This document shows, piece by piece, positions 1 to 8,483 of a DNA stretch of 64,000 nt; within the stretch, counting starts at the first letter, position 1; each line of letters opens with the position of its first letter. The DNA lies in the NCBI RefSeq assembly GCF_001908725.1, contig NZ_CP018725.1, positions 2,419,501 through 2,483,500 on the forward strand, given 5' to 3'. This DNA is from Xanthomonas vesicatoria ATCC 35937. GTDB taxonomy: Bacteria > Pseudomonadota > Gammaproteobacteria > Xanthomonadales > Xanthomonadaceae. The position numbers and the translations under genes are program-made. The notes beneath the pieces were generated by a model that was given only the letters and a program-made list of their open reading frames with translations, did no database searches and was not told the DNA's origin.

Positions 1-647
1 TGTCGGCATTGCATGCGTATGCAGAGGTCGCCCTGCGCGCGCCCACGCTGGAGGCCAAGGACGCGGCGCTGCATCAGTTGCTGGAGACCGCACGCCGCAG
101 CAACCGCCTAGCCGAGCAACTGCTGGATCTGGCGCGACTGGACGCCGGCATCAGTACTGCCGCCTATCATCAGGTCGAGATGGGCAAATTGATCTCGCAT
201 GTACTGGACGAGTTCAGCGTGCAGGCGGATGCGCGTCAGATCAATCTGCAGGTAGAAGCATCGCCGTGCCTGTTGCGCTGCGATGTGGATGCGGTGGGCA
301 TCCTGATCCGCAATCTGGTCGACAACGCCATCCGCTACGGGCGCATCCGCGGCACGGTGGAAGTAAGTTGCGGCTACTGCCTGCGTGCCGATGTGCTGCA
401 CCCCTTCGTCCAGGTGAGCGATGACGGCCCCGGTGTGCCCGAAGCTGCGCACGCGTCCATTTTTGAGCGCTTTTATCGTGTTCCCGGCGGCCAAGTGCAG
501 GGCAGCGGCATCGGGCTGTCGTTGGTCGCCGGCATTGCGCGCCTGCATGGCGCGACGATCGAAACCAGCGATGGCAGCGAAGGACGCGGCCTGTGCGTAC
601 GCGTGGTGTTTGCCGGCAACAGCGCGCCAACTGCCGAGGGCAGCTGA
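1..647 (+). CDS. Sensor histidine kinase, C-terminal part (cut by window start)
   Basis: The reading frame is open at the left edge, so only the end of the gene is seen. The visible 213 or so residues hold the end of a HisKA dimerisation helix (RRSNRLAEQLLDLARLDAG) and a full HATPase_c domain: N box NLVDNAIRY, G1 box DDGPGVP, F box FERFYRV and G2 box GSGIGLSL. The phospho-accepting histidine lies outside the window. It would autophosphorylate on that histidine and pass the phosphate to an OmpR-type regulator, probably encoded just upstream. The domain order fits the QseC/PmrB/TctE class of membrane kinases. The signal sensed cannot be told from this part. Confidence 0.93.
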   Translation, partial: SALHAYAEVALRAPTLEAKDAALHQLLETARRSNRLAEQLLDLARLDAGISTAAYHQVEMGKLISHVLDEFSVQADARQINLQVEASPCLLRCDVDAVGILIRNLVDNAIRYGRIRGTVEVSCGYCLRADVLHPFVQVSDDGPGVPEAAHASIFERFYRVPGGQVQGSGIGLSLVAGIARLHGATIETSDGSEGRGLCVRVVFAGNSAPTAEGS

Positions 648-942
648 GGAAACCTAGCGAACGGCCGCCGCGCGGCTGTAGAGGGCGCGTCGAAACCGCG
701 ATCGAGCTCGTCACTCGCCGATTCGCGCGCGAGGTAATCGGGTCGAACCAGCCAGGCAGCACTGTCGGACCCAGCGCCAACGATGCTGCCGCTGTGAGAC
801 AAGAGCGTCCGTCCGGTGGGCGCACATGGGTTTTGTGGGCCGCGCTTGAGGTCAGATGCAATCAGGGCGGCGTGCTGTTTGCTTCCAATAACTTTCTAAA
901 CCTGCCTGCCTAGAGTGCACTCACCGCACGCATCCAGGATGC

Positions 943-1239
943 ATGGTGATGATTATCTCGACCCGCTCCACCCCACACGCTCCAACCGTGCTGCCGCACT
1001 GGGCCATGCAGGCCGCCGCCAACGACAGCGAGGTCGCGCCTGGCACTCCATGGGTACCGGCAGCGGAATTTCGCTGCGGCCGCACTGGTATCCGTAACCG
1101 CGACATCTGGTGCGCATTGCCGGATATCCGCAGCGCGCGCCAGACACATCGCCTGCAACGTTGGGCCACGCGCAGCGTGCTGTTCACCGCTGCGGGCGCG
1201 CTGTTTGCGCTGGCGCTGGTCCGTCTTCTGCTGCACTGA
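943..1239 (+). CDS. Hypothetical small protein with C-terminal membrane segment
   Basis: A 98-residue reading frame with G/C-rich third codon positions and one hydrophobic helix at its end (about residues 78-97, VLFTAAGALFALALVRLLL). I recognise no family. The first 75 residues have no clear domain. Overlapping frames on both strands are also open here, as is common at this GC, so the gene call rests on codon bias and the credible tail anchor only. It lies between a sensor kinase end and a lipoprotein gene, with no overlap to either. Confidence 0.45.
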   Translation: MVMIISTRSTPHAPTVLPHWAMQAAANDSEVAPGTPWVPAAEFRCGRTGIRNRDIWCALPDIRSARQTHRLQRWATRSVLFTAAGALFALALVRLLLH

Positions 1240-1294
1240 GTATTGATGCCGGCCCCGCTTTCCCCAAACGTTTCGTCTCTTACAGGACCCTGTC

Positions 1295-1957
1295 ATGCCC
1301 GTCTGTTTCATCGCGCGTTGTTGCACGCTCGCTGTTGTCGGCATCCTCCTGACTGGCTGCGCCAGCACCGGCCCCATGCCGTATCGCCAGTTGCCATCGT
1401 CCAATTACCTGCGCCCGCATGACGGCAGCCGCGGCGACCGCATGCCGTACACGTATCACAGCGACGTGGACTGGACGCACTACCGCGCAGCCATCATCGA
1501 GCCGGTCGCCATTTATCGCGGGCCGGATGCGCAGTTCGAAAACGTGCCGGAGCAGGACAAGCGCATGCTGGCCGAGGTCATGCAGCAGGACTTCGGCAAC
1601 GCCATTGCGCGGCGCTGGCGCCCGACGACATCGGCCGATCGCGACACCTTGCGCGTTCGCGTCACCCTGACCGGCGCCAAGCCGGGCAAGCGCGTGTTGG
1701 GCACCATCATGAAGGTGGATCTGGGCGGCGGTTCGTACAATGCCGTACAGGCCGCGCGCGGCAAAGAGGGCGCATTTTCCGGCTCGGTCAGCTATGCGGT
1801 GGAAATCTTCGATGCGCAAAGCGATCGCTTACTCGCCGCATATGTCGAGAAGCAATACCCCAGCGCAATGAACATCAAGGCCAGCCTGGGCGCATATGAC
1901 GCGGCGAAAGCGGGAATCCGCAAGGGCGCAGAGCAGCTGGTCGAAGGGATCGAGTAG
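1295..1957 (+). CDS. DUF3313-like outer-membrane lipoprotein
   Basis: A 220-residue protein with a lipoprotein signal: hydrophobic stretch then lipobox LLTGC, so the mature protein starts at Cys23 or so. The body contains the pattern of DUF3313 lipoproteins: a WTHYRAAIIEPV strand, a block about removal of a multimeric protein (AEVMQQDFGNAIARRW) and a glycine-rich strand. The family has no settled function; members sit in the cell envelope. The gene appears to be transcribed alone: it is followed by a CTCTCCC/GGGAGAG hairpin 25 bases after its stop. The family call is by recall of pattern, not by search. Confidence 0.8.
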   Translation: MPVCFIARCCTLAVVGILLTGCASTGPMPYRQLPSSNYLRPHDGSRGDRMPYTYHSDVDWTHYRAAIIEPVAIYRGPDAQFENVPEQDKRMLAEVMQQDFGNAIARRWRPTTSADRDTLRVRVTLTGAKPGKRVLGTIMKVDLGGGSYNAVQAARGKEGAFSGSVSYAVEIFDAQSDRLLAAYVEKQYPSAMNIKASLGAYDAAKAGIRKGAEQLVEGIE

Positions 1958-1981
1958 GTCAGAGGGGGCTTGCGCACATCA

Positions 1982-2197
1982 CTCTCCCAACGGGAGAGGT
2001 GCCCTGCAGGGCGCGAAGGGCACGTGCGCAGACTCGTGCAGGATGAGGGTACGCAGCATCGTGCAGTTCGGGCGACACGACATGTCTTCGGAATTCATCG
2101 GGAGTTACACGTGCTGCCGTCGAGACATCTTGAGGAGTCGGCCCCGTCCCCTCACCCAATCGCTCTCCCGCAGCAGGGGGATTGAGCTTCCCCCTGC
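1982..2197. repeat. Intergenic inverted repeats of Xanthomonas type
   Basis: The 494-base gap between the lipoprotein gene and the H1-like gene starts with hairpin CTCTCCC-AAC-GGGAGAG (1982-1998), then a second pairing gtgccc/gggcac (about 1999-2023), and ends with a 9-bp stem GCAGGGGGA/TCCCCCTGC (2173-2181 with 2189-2197). The CTCTCCC/GGGAGAG core recurs at 13281-13300 and 36883-36900 in this window, so it is a dispersed element. The first hairpin may serve as a terminator for the lipoprotein gene, though no T run follows it. Confidence 0.6.
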
Positions 2198-2230
2198 CTT
2201 ACTACCGCGAACGCATCTGCTACGCGCATG

Positions 2231-2262
2231 AAAAAGGCCGACGCTTTACGACAGCGCCGGCC
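2231..2262 (-). terminator. Rho-independent terminator after the H1-like gene
   Basis: Read on the minus strand, GGCCGGCGCT pairs with AGCGTCGGCC (one mismatch inside the stem) and is followed directly by TTTTT. This is a standard intrinsic terminator. It lies about 190 bases past the stop of the minus-strand H1-like gene, implying a long 3' untranslated region on that transcript. Confidence 0.75.
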
Positions 2263-2451
2263 CTTCTCGATCCGCTTCAAGGTCCAGCTACGTCTCAACG
2301 TCTAGGCAAGTTCCGCTTGCAAGTACATTTGCGATTTGAGTACGCATCACCTTCTACGTACATCTCAACAGGCCCACACGTCTCAACTTGCCGCGCTCAT
2401 CGGTGCCTACAGCACGAGTGCCACGCCCCCTCCCAATGTTGCCCTCGACCG

Positions 2452-3291
2452 TCAGCGCGTGACGCGCTTGACGGCCTTCTTGCCTACCGCCTTGCGGGCG
2501 GCGGTCGTCTTGGCCACGGCGCGCGTTGCCGGCGTCTTGGTGACCTTGGCCGCTTTCTTCAAAGCCGTCTTGGTCACGGCCTTCTTCAGCGGAGCCTTCT
2601 TCACTGCGGCCTGCTTGGTTGCGGTCTGCCTGGCGACCGGCGACTTCTTGGCGATGCTTTTTGCGACCGACTTCTTGAGCGACGCCGATTTGGCTGCGGC
2701 TTTTTTCGCGGCCGTGCGCGCACTCACCGTTGCCACCGCGGTCTTGCGTGCCGCGCTCTTGGCGGCGGTCTTGGCGCTCAATGCGGCGGCTTCGGCCTTG
2801 GCGTTGGCCTTGGCGGTTTCCAGCTTCTGCTTGGTGTTGGCTTTGGTATCGGCGATCTTTTTCCTGGCCGCGGCGCTGGTGTTGCTCAACTTCTGCTTGG
2901 CTGCGTCCTTGGTCGCTGTCAGCTTGTGCTTGGCCGCATTTTTGCTGGAAAGCAGCGACTGCTTGGCAGCATCCTTGGTGGCGGTGAGCTTGTCTTTGGC
3001 AGCATCCTTGGTAGCGGCCAATGAGCGCTTGGTCTTGGCTACGCTACGCTTGACTGCGGTGGCTGCTTCGCCCGCTTTGCTCACCACATTTTTCTCCGCC
3101 TTGACCACCGCCTTGCGGGCCTTGGTAACGCGCGTCTTGATCTCTGCTACTGCCACGCCAGTAGCTTCCTGTACGTTGGTCAACGCCTCGCTGGTGGTGC
3201 TGGCGATGCTGTCGGTCAGCTCGGTTGCAGTGCTCTTTACGCTTTCGACGGCGTCGGACAGGGTTGCTGTCACACCATTGCCGTTGCTCAT
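2452..3291 (-). CDS. Histone H1-like Ala/Lys-rich protein
   Basis: A 279-residue, extremely basic protein made almost wholly of Ala, Lys, Thr and Ser. The first 60 residues are acidic-neutral and look amphipathic (SDAVESVKSTATELTDSI). Residues about 90-165 carry imperfect repeats of the unit ATKDAAKxKL, and the last 100 are KKAxxK-type tails like the C-terminal tail of histone H1, AlgP or Hc1. It should bind DNA or RNA non-specifically and act in nucleoid compaction. The start is fixed by a perfect AAGGAGG seven bases before ATG. An intrinsic terminator follows at 2231-2262. The opposite strand is open over the same stretch only because of the biased composition. Confidence 0.85.
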   Translation of the reverse strand: MSNGNGVTATLSDAVESVKSTATELTDSIASTTSEALTNVQEATGVAVAEIKTRVTKARKAVVKAEKNVVSKAGEAATAVKRSVAKTKRSLAATKDAAKDKLTATKDAAKQSLLSSKNAAKHKLTATKDAAKQKLSNTSAAARKKIADTKANTKQKLETAKANAKAEAAALSAKTAAKSAARKTAVATVSARTAAKKAAAKSASLKKSVAKSIAKKSPVARQTATKQAAVKKAPLKKAVTKTALKKAAKVTKTPATRAVAKTTAARKAVGKKAVKRVTR

Positions 3292-3532
3292 ACACCCTCC
3301 TTAGGGCATCAATGCGGTAACCGCGGGCGATGCGCGACGGCATGCAAATGCTGAACAGGCATCGGATCAAGCGGACGCTACGCCGGGCTCGACGGGCTGT
3401 CAACGCAATGGCGGCAAGGCATGCGCGGCTCTTTCACCGGCAGTTAAATTGCTGGCTGGCACTCTCGTTCAGCTTGATTTACGCAGTCAGATCCCCTATT
3501 CCCTTTCCACCGCGTAACCCGGAATCCGTTCC

Positions 3533-4969
3533 ATGCGACCGCTTCCCACCTTGCTGACGCTCTCCCTGGCCGCCGCCTTCGGTGGCTTTGCCGCCACCGG
3601 CATCAACGCTTGGCTGGATAACCGCGCCGAGGCCACGCCGGCCGCCGCGACCAACTTCACCCTGCCGGCAGCTGCCGCATTGCCGGCCGCGGTTGCCGGG
3701 CAGCCGGTGCCCTCGCTGGCGCCGATGCTGCAGCAGGCGATGCCGGCAGTGGTGAGCGTCAACACCAAGCAGGTGGTGCGGGTGCGCAACCCGTTCTTCA
3801 ACGACCCGATCCTGCGCCGGCTGTTCCCGGAGATTCCGCAGGACCGCATCAACGAGTCGCTGGGCTCGGGCGTGATCATCGACGCGCAAAAAGGCTATGT
3901 GCTGACCAACCATCACGTCATCGAAAATGCCGACGATGTGCAGGTGACGCTCGGCGACGGCCGCACGGTCAAGGCCGACTTCATCGGTTCCGATGCCGAC
4001 ACCGACATCGCGCTGATCCGCATCAAGGCAGACAAGCTCACCGACATCAAGCTGGCCGACAGCAACGCACTGCGCGTAGGCGACTTTGTGGTGGCGATCG
4101 GCAACCCGTTCGGCTTCACCCAGACGGTGACCTCCGGCATCGTGTCGGCGGTGGGGCGTAGCGGCATTCGGGGCTTGGGTTATCAAAACTTCATCCAGAC
4201 CGATGCCTCGATCAACCCCGGCAATTCCGGCGGTGCGCTGGTCAACCTGCAGGGCCAGCTGGTCGGCATCAACACCGCCAGCTTCAATCCGCAGGGCAGC
4301 ATGGCCGGCAATATCGGCCTGGGGTTGGCGATTCCCTCCAACCTGGCGCGCAACGTGGTCGAGCAGCTAGTGACTAAGGGCGTGGTGGTGCGCGGCACGC
4401 TGGGGCTGGAAACCCAGAACCTCACCCAGCAGATGCTGCAGGGCCTGGGTGTGGACTCGCTGCGCGGTGCGTTGGTGACGCGCGTATTGCCCGGCTCTGC
4501 GGCAGCCGCGGCCGGCGTGCAGCCGGGCGATGTGGTGGTGGCCGCCAACGATCAACGCGTGGACAGCGCCGAAGCGCTGCACAACTACGAAGGCCTGCAG
4601 GCGGTTGGCAGCGCGGTGACGCTGGACATCCGTCGCGATGGCAAGCCGCTCAAGCTCAAGGCCACGTTGAAGGAACAGGACCGCGCGGTCACCGGCGACA
4701 TGCTCGACCCGCGATTGGGCGGCGCCACATTTGTGGACCTGCCCGAGTCGCTGCGTCAGTCCGGCATCACCGGCGTCATGGTCAGCGAGGTCAAACGTGG
4801 CGGACGTGCGGCGGCCAATGGCCTGGTCTCCGGCGATGTGATCGTGGCCAGCAGCGTGGGCGAGTTTGCGGACTTGGCAAGTTGGCGTGCCAATTTCCAG
4901 CGCAAACCGCAGCAACTGGTCGTGCGTATCCTGCGCGGCAATGCGCAGTACGACGCGTTGATGCGTTGA
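3533..4969 (+). CDS. Do-family periplasmic serine protease (DegP/DegQ/MucD type)
   Basis: A 478-residue protein of normal length for the family. It has an N-terminal signal or anchor (residues 5-25), a trypsin-like domain with the triad His128 (TNHHV), Asp158 (DTDIAL) and Ser232 (GNSGGAL), and two PDZ domains (about 290-380 and 390-475). The second PDZ is divergent. The enzyme degrades or holds misfolded envelope proteins in the periplasm. The N-terminal half of the protease domain lacks a long Q-linker with cysteines, closer to DegQ/MucD than DegP. It stands alone between the H1-like gene and the membrane operon; in MucD-type loci an algU-muc cluster would be adjacent, and none is seen here. 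Confidence 0.95.
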   Translation: MRPLPTLLTLSLAAAFGGFAATGINAWLDNRAEATPAAATNFTLPAAAALPAAVAGQPVPSLAPMLQQAMPAVVSVNTKQVVRVRNPFFNDPILRRLFPEIPQDRINESLGSGVIIDAQKGYVLTNHHVIENADDVQVTLGDGRTVKADFIGSDADTDIALIRIKADKLTDIKLADSNALRVGDFVVAIGNPFGFTQTVTSGIVSAVGRSGIRGLGYQNFIQTDASINPGNSGGALVNLQGQLVGINTASFNPQGSMAGNIGLGLAIPSNLARNVVEQLVTKGVVVRGTLGLETQNLTQQMLQGLGVDSLRGALVTRVLPGSAAAAAGVQPGDVVVAANDQRVDSAEALHNYEGLQAVGSAVTLDIRRDGKPLKLKATLKEQDRAVTGDMLDPRLGGATFVDLPESLRQSGITGVMVSEVKRGGRAAANGLVSGDVIVASSVGEFADLASWRANFQRKPQQLVVRILRGNAQYDALMR

Positions 4970-5085
4970 CGCGTCGTGTACCGCCCGCTGTTTCCACTAA
5001 CGCCTCCTACACCCCCCCGATGCTATTGCTACTGCTCGACCGCACGTGAGTGGCGGCTGCCATCAATGAACGAAGGAGATATCGC

Positions 5086-5448
5086 ATGAGCCCCACCAAT
5101 ACCGATCAGCTGAAGGAAAACCTGAGCGAAGCCGGCACCCACCTGAAGTCGGCTGCCAGCGCAGCCGGTGAAGCCGTCAAGGGCGCCACCAGCGCGGCCG
5201 GCGACGAGCTCAAGCTTGGCCGTGCCAACGTCAAGGCCGAACTGTCCGACACCGCGCTGGCCGGCATGGCCGCAGCAGAGTTCGGCGGCGCCGCTGCCAA
5301 AGAACAGATGGATGTGCTGGTTGCCAAGGGCAACGATCTGCTCGACAGCGCTACCGACCTGATCCGCGAGCGTCCGCTGGCCGCCTTCGGTGTCGCATTT
5401 GCCGCTGGCTGGGTCATCGCCAAGCTGGCACGTGGCAACGATAACTAA
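5086..5448 (+). CDS. DUF883/ElaB-YqjD-like membrane-anchored protein
   Basis: A 120-residue protein with an Ala/Lys/Glu-rich helical body that should form a coiled coil, and a C-terminal tail RERPLAAFGVAFAAGWVIAKLARG. The REPL-x-glycine-rich single membrane helix is the hallmark of the ElaB/YqjD/YgaM group, which tether to the inner membrane and bind ribosomes in stationary phase in E. coli. The start was moved to 5086 because AAGGAGAT stands seven bases before that ATG; an earlier in-frame start lacks a site. The next gene begins three bases after the stop, so it is the first gene of an operon like yqjD-yqjE-yqjK. Confidence 0.85.
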   Translation: MSPTNTDQLKENLSEAGTHLKSAASAAGEAVKGATSAAGDELKLGRANVKAELSDTALAGMAAAEFGGAAAKEQMDVLVAKGNDLLDSATDLIRERPLAAFGVAFAAGWVIAKLARGNDN

Positions 5449-5451
5449 GTC

Positions 5452-5937
5452 GTGAGCGATCAGGCTTCTACAGCTGCCGGTTCCGGCGCGCCAGAGGCGC
5501 GTCCGGAATCCCCGGGACTGGACGAAAGCGTACGTGCGGTCGGCGCTGCCGGCCGCGCAACGCTGGGATCGGCGAAGGACGCTAGTCGCGCATTGCGGCG
5601 CCTGGTGTCGGCCGACCTACGGCTGGCACGCAGTGCATTCGGGCGTGGCCTGGCATGGGCGTGCGTAGCGATCGTCTTCGGCGCGTCCTCTTGGCTGTTG
5701 CTGGCAGGCGCCATCATTGCCTTACTGCAACGCGCCGGGCTGTCGTGGTTTCAGGCGATGTTTTTTACTGCGTTGGCCAGTCTGCTGGTTACCGGCATTG
5801 CGGCGTGGCGGGTGTTCTTCTACTTCGATCACACCGGCATGAATGCAACGCGGCGCCAGTTGGTCAAGTTGGGCATCTTCGACGATTCCAATGAGGACGA
5901 CACTGCTTCCGCATCTGCCAGTGAAGGGCATCCATGA
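5452..5937 (+). CDS. Phage holin-X-like (YqjE-type) membrane protein
   Basis: A 161-residue protein starting with GTG three bases after the previous stop. It has an Ala-rich N-terminal region, then two membrane helices (about 67-91 and 98-122, with the pattern ASSWLLLAGAIIALL and FFTALASLLVTGIAAW) and an acidic tail. This is the layout of the Actinobacterial phage holin family (PF07332) that covers E. coli YqjE. The name is historic: no lytic role is implied here. Together with the neighbouring DUF883-like protein and the small protein behind it, it probably forms an inner-membrane complex used in stress or stationary phase. Confidence 0.8.
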   Translation: MSDQASTAAGSGAPEARPESPGLDESVRAVGAAGRATLGSAKDASRALRRLVSADLRLARSAFGRGLAWACVAIVFGASSWLLLAGAIIALLQRAGLSWFQAMFFTALASLLVTGIAAWRVFFYFDHTGMNATRRQLVKLGIFDDSNEDDTASASASEGHP

Positions 5938-6317
5938 AATTCGGCACCTTGCGTCAGCGCGTGGAACGCGCTGAATTGTTGGTAGAAGGACGGGCGCTGG
6001 AAACGCGTACGCACTGGGGAGAGTTACGTCAGACCTGGCGTGCAGGCTGGTCGCCGGTGCGCATTGTGATGGTCGGCTTCGGGCTGGGCTTTGTGACCGG
6101 CCGTAATGAACCTCAGGCCGCGCTGGGCAGCATTGCCTGCAAGCTGGGCGGCATTCCCAAGATCTTGCAGATGATCAGCACGATCTCGGCGCTATTTACG
6201 GCCCATCGTGCGCAGGAAGCGTCTGAGCAGGCCGAACGCGCTGCGGATAATGCGCAAGAGGTTGCGTCTGATCCACCGGTCACGGTGGTACAGGTCCCCA
6301 CCGAGCGCGCAGCCTAA
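5934..6317 (+). CDS. Third gene of the YqjD/YqjE operon (YqjK-like position)
   Basis: A 127-residue protein whose ATG overlaps the preceding stop (ATGA), so translation is coupled. The N-terminal 40 residues are charged and helical (LRQRVERAELLVEGRALETRTHWGE). The middle has glycine-rich weakly hydrophobic segments (VRIVMVGFGLGFVTG and a second, ILQMISTISALF). The tail is Glu/Ala-rich. In E. coli the third gene in this place is yqjK; the sequence is not clearly homologous, so only the position supports the comparison. A membrane-associated partner of the two proteins before it is likely. Confidence 0.75.
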   Translation: MKFGTLRQRVERAELLVEGRALETRTHWGELRQTWRAGWSPVRIVMVGFGLGFVTGRNEPQAALGSIACKLGGIPKILQMISTISALFTAHRAQEASEQAERAADNAQEVASDPPVTVVQVPTERAA

Positions 6318-6481
6318 ATCGCATCCTGCTGGCGGCCTCATTGCGTCGTCAGTGACGGTTGAGGTCGCCAGTAGTTCGCTCAGGCGCTGACGCGATGCGC
6401 ACGGCGCCTGTGCACGCCGTTGACGCATTGTGCTGATAATGGCCACCGCTGGCAGCACGCCAGTCTGCCGTCAGGGCGCGC

Positions 6482-7585
6482 ATGTCTCTCCCCGTTGAAT
6501 CTTTGGATGCCGCCATCGCGGTAGATCCGCTTCCGCCACCGGCACCGCGCCCGCGCGCACCAGCGTCACTGGTGGTCTTGGCGACCCTGGCCGTGGGTTA
6601 CACGTTATGGGCCGCACAGACGATCATCCTGCCGGTGATGCTAGCCGCGTTCTTCGCACTGATCGGCAACCCCATTCTGCGCGGCTTGCGCAAGCTCTAC
6701 ATTCCGCGCTTTCTCGGCGCCTTGCTGGTGCTATGCCTGGGCTTGGCCGGCACCGTCACCTTGGCGGCGCAGTTGGCCGGCCCTGCCGCCGAATGGGTGC
6801 AACAGGCGCCGCGCCAGATGCGCCAGATCGCACGCGACGTGCGCGACTTCACCAAGCCGATGATGCAGGCCAATCAGGCGGCGGAAAACTTTGCACGCGC
6901 CGCAGGTGGCGAAGGCCAACGCGGTGTGCAGATCGTGCGCACGCAGATGGACGACCCGTACAAGGCACTGGTGCGTACACCCAAGCTGGCCGCCTCCGTG
7001 CTTGCGGTGGTGCTGCTGACGTTTTTCTTCATGGTCTATGGCGAGAGCCTGCAACGGCATGCAATTGCATTGCTGCCCAATCGGCAGCAACAACGCTTCA
7101 CCACCGAGATCATGCTGGACATCGAGCGTGAGGTCTCGCGGTATGTGCTCACCATCAGTGTGATCAACACGCTGGTGGGCCTGATTTTTGCCGGGATCTT
7201 GTATGTGCTGCAGATTCCGCTGCCCGAGGCGCTGCTATGGGGCACGGTGGTGGCGCTGTTGAATTTTGCGCCGTATGTGGGTCCGCTGATCGGCGTGATG
7301 CTGATGCTGTTGATGGGGTTTGTGGAATTCCACACCCCGTTATCGGCGATGCTGCCGGCGATCCTGTATCTGGCGCTGCACACCATCGAAGGCCAGGTGG
7401 TCACCCCGATCGTGCTGGGCCGGCGCATGGCGATCTCACCGTTGATGCTGATCCTGGCGCTGATGCTGTTCGGCTGGCTGTGGGGCATGGTCGGCTTGTT
7501 ACTCGCGGTGCCGCTGTTGGTGTGCATCAAGATGGTGCTGAGCCGGGTGGAAGGCATGCAGCGCTGGGCCAGGCTGCTTGAGTAG
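6482..7585 (+). CDS. AI-2E transporter family (PerM/TqsA-like) membrane protein
   Basis: A 367-residue polytopic protein of the AI-2E_transport family (PF01594). It shows paired N-terminal helices (30-85), a soluble or re-entrant loop (90-165), and a run of C-terminal helices with the family motif NFAPYVGPLIG at about residues 259-269 and HTIEGQVVTPIVLG near 301. Members export small molecules (TqsA, autoinducer-2) or ions (Na+/H+ antiport has been reported); the substrate here is unknown. It is separated from the upstream operon by 165 bases and from the HAD gene by about 120, so it probably has its own promoter. Confidence 0.9.
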   Translation: MSLPVESLDAAIAVDPLPPPAPRPRAPASLVVLATLAVGYTLWAAQTIILPVMLAAFFALIGNPILRGLRKLYIPRFLGALLVLCLGLAGTVTLAAQLAGPAAEWVQQAPRQMRQIARDVRDFTKPMMQANQAAENFARAAGGEGQRGVQIVRTQMDDPYKALVRTPKLAASVLAVVLLTFFFMVYGESLQRHAIALLPNRQQQRFTTEIMLDIEREVSRYVLTISVINTLVGLIFAGILYVLQIPLPEALLWGTVVALLNFAPYVGPLIGVMLMLLMGFVEFHTPLSAMLPAILYLALHTIEGQVVTPIVLGRRMAISPLMLILALMLFGWLWGMVGLLLAVPLLVCIKMVLSRVEGMQRWARLLE

Positions 7586-7587
7586 CC

Positions 7588-7686
7588 GGGAATCAGGAGT
7601 TGGGAATCGGGAATCGCAAGAGCAGTGACGCTATCCGCAGCTGCGCTGCTCTACCGATGCACTACTCCGATTCCCCATTCCCGCGT
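7588..7686. repeat. 'gggaatcggga' intergenic inverted repeat
   Basis: After the permease stop the sequence carries a head of gggaatc/gggaatc units (7588-7617) and, 50 bases on, the complementary gattccccattcccg (7669-7683). A related head without the complementary arm is at 21875-21905 (gggatttgggatttggga). This fits a dispersed intergenic element; the arms could form a long hairpin that ends the permease transcript. Confidence 0.5.
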
Positions 7687-7706
7687 AACGGCCGTAAAAT
7701 CAGACA

Positions 7707-8444
7707 ATGAGCTTTCTTGTCCGCGCCATCACTCTCGACCTCGACGATACGTTGTGGCCGTTCGCACCGATCGGTGCGCGCATCGATCAGGTGCTGTACG
7801 ACTGGATGCGCGAGCACAGCCCGGTCACGGCCGAGCGGTTTCCAGTGACGGCGATGCGCGAGCTGCGTGAGCGCAGCTTTGCCGACAACCCGCACCTGCA
7901 TCACGACCTCAGCGCGCTGCGCCGGTTGACCCTGGAAATGGCCTTGCGCGAAAGCGGCGGCGATCTGGCGCTGCTAGAACCGGCCTATGAGGTGTTCTAC
8001 GCCGCGCGCAACCAGGTGGAATGCTATCCGGATGCGCTGGACGCACTGGCGCGCATCGCCGCGCATGTGCCGGTGGCCGCGCTCAGCAACGGCAATGCCG
8101 ATCTGCAACGTATCGGCCTGATGCACCACTTCGCATTTCAGTTGGGCTCGCGCGAACACGGCAGCGCCAAGCCGGATGCGAGCATTTTTCTGGCCGCGTG
8201 CGCGCGTCTGGACGTTCCGCCCGCACAGGTGCTGCATGTGGGCGACCATATCCGGATGGACGTGCTGGGCGCGCTGGATGCCGGCTTGCGTGCTTGCTGG
8301 ATCAATCGCGATGGCGCGGTGTGGTCACACCCCACCCAGCAGCCGGACCTGGAGTTCGACAGCATGACCGGGCTGGCCGACTGGCTGGACGCGCAGCAAC
8401 CGCACCCGGGCGCCGCGCGCGACGGCATCTGCATTCCCGCCTGA
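7707..8444 (+). CDS. HAD-superfamily phosphatase
   Basis: A 245-residue hydrolase. Motif I is LDLDDTLW (residues 10-17; the first Asp is the nucleophile and the second the acid/base), motif II is the threonine/serine in VAALSNGNAD (about 121-130), motif III is the lysine in SAKPDASIF (about 152-160) and motif IV is VGDHIRMDV (about 175-183). An all-helical cap lies between motifs I and II. The family includes pyrimidine 5'-nucleotidases and flavin or sugar phosphatases (YigB class is the closest by pattern); substrate unknown. The next gene starts 39 bases on, so the two may be co-transcribed. Confidence 0.9.
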   Translation: MSFLVRAITLDLDDTLWPFAPIGARIDQVLYDWMREHSPVTAERFPVTAMRELRERSFADNPHLHHDLSALRRLTLEMALRESGGDLALLEPAYEVFYAARNQVECYPDALDALARIAAHVPVAALSNGNADLQRIGLMHHFAFQLGSREHGSAKPDASIFLAACARLDVPPAQVLHVGDHIRMDVLGALDAGLRACWINRDGAVWSHPTQQPDLEFDSMTGLADWLDAQQPHPGAARDGICIPA

Positions 8445-8483
8445 GTTCAACCCAACGGCGCACACCGCCATTGAAGGATGTCC

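Noticed and set aside
910..1404. 164-codon minus-strand frame
   Set aside because: It runs into the lipoprotein gene start and has an unlikely Arg/Gln/His-rich sequence; the plus frame at 943 is more plausible.
2336..3304. Long plus-strand frame (322 codons) opposite the H1-like gene
   Set aside because: Its Leu/Ala-rich translation is the mirror of the Lys/Ala repeats. The minus frame has a perfect ribosome site, a terminator and a known family composition.
5452..5937. Holin-X protein considered as a prophage lysis gene
   Set aside because: No other phage gene is near, and the operon order matches the chromosomal YqjD-YqjE pair.
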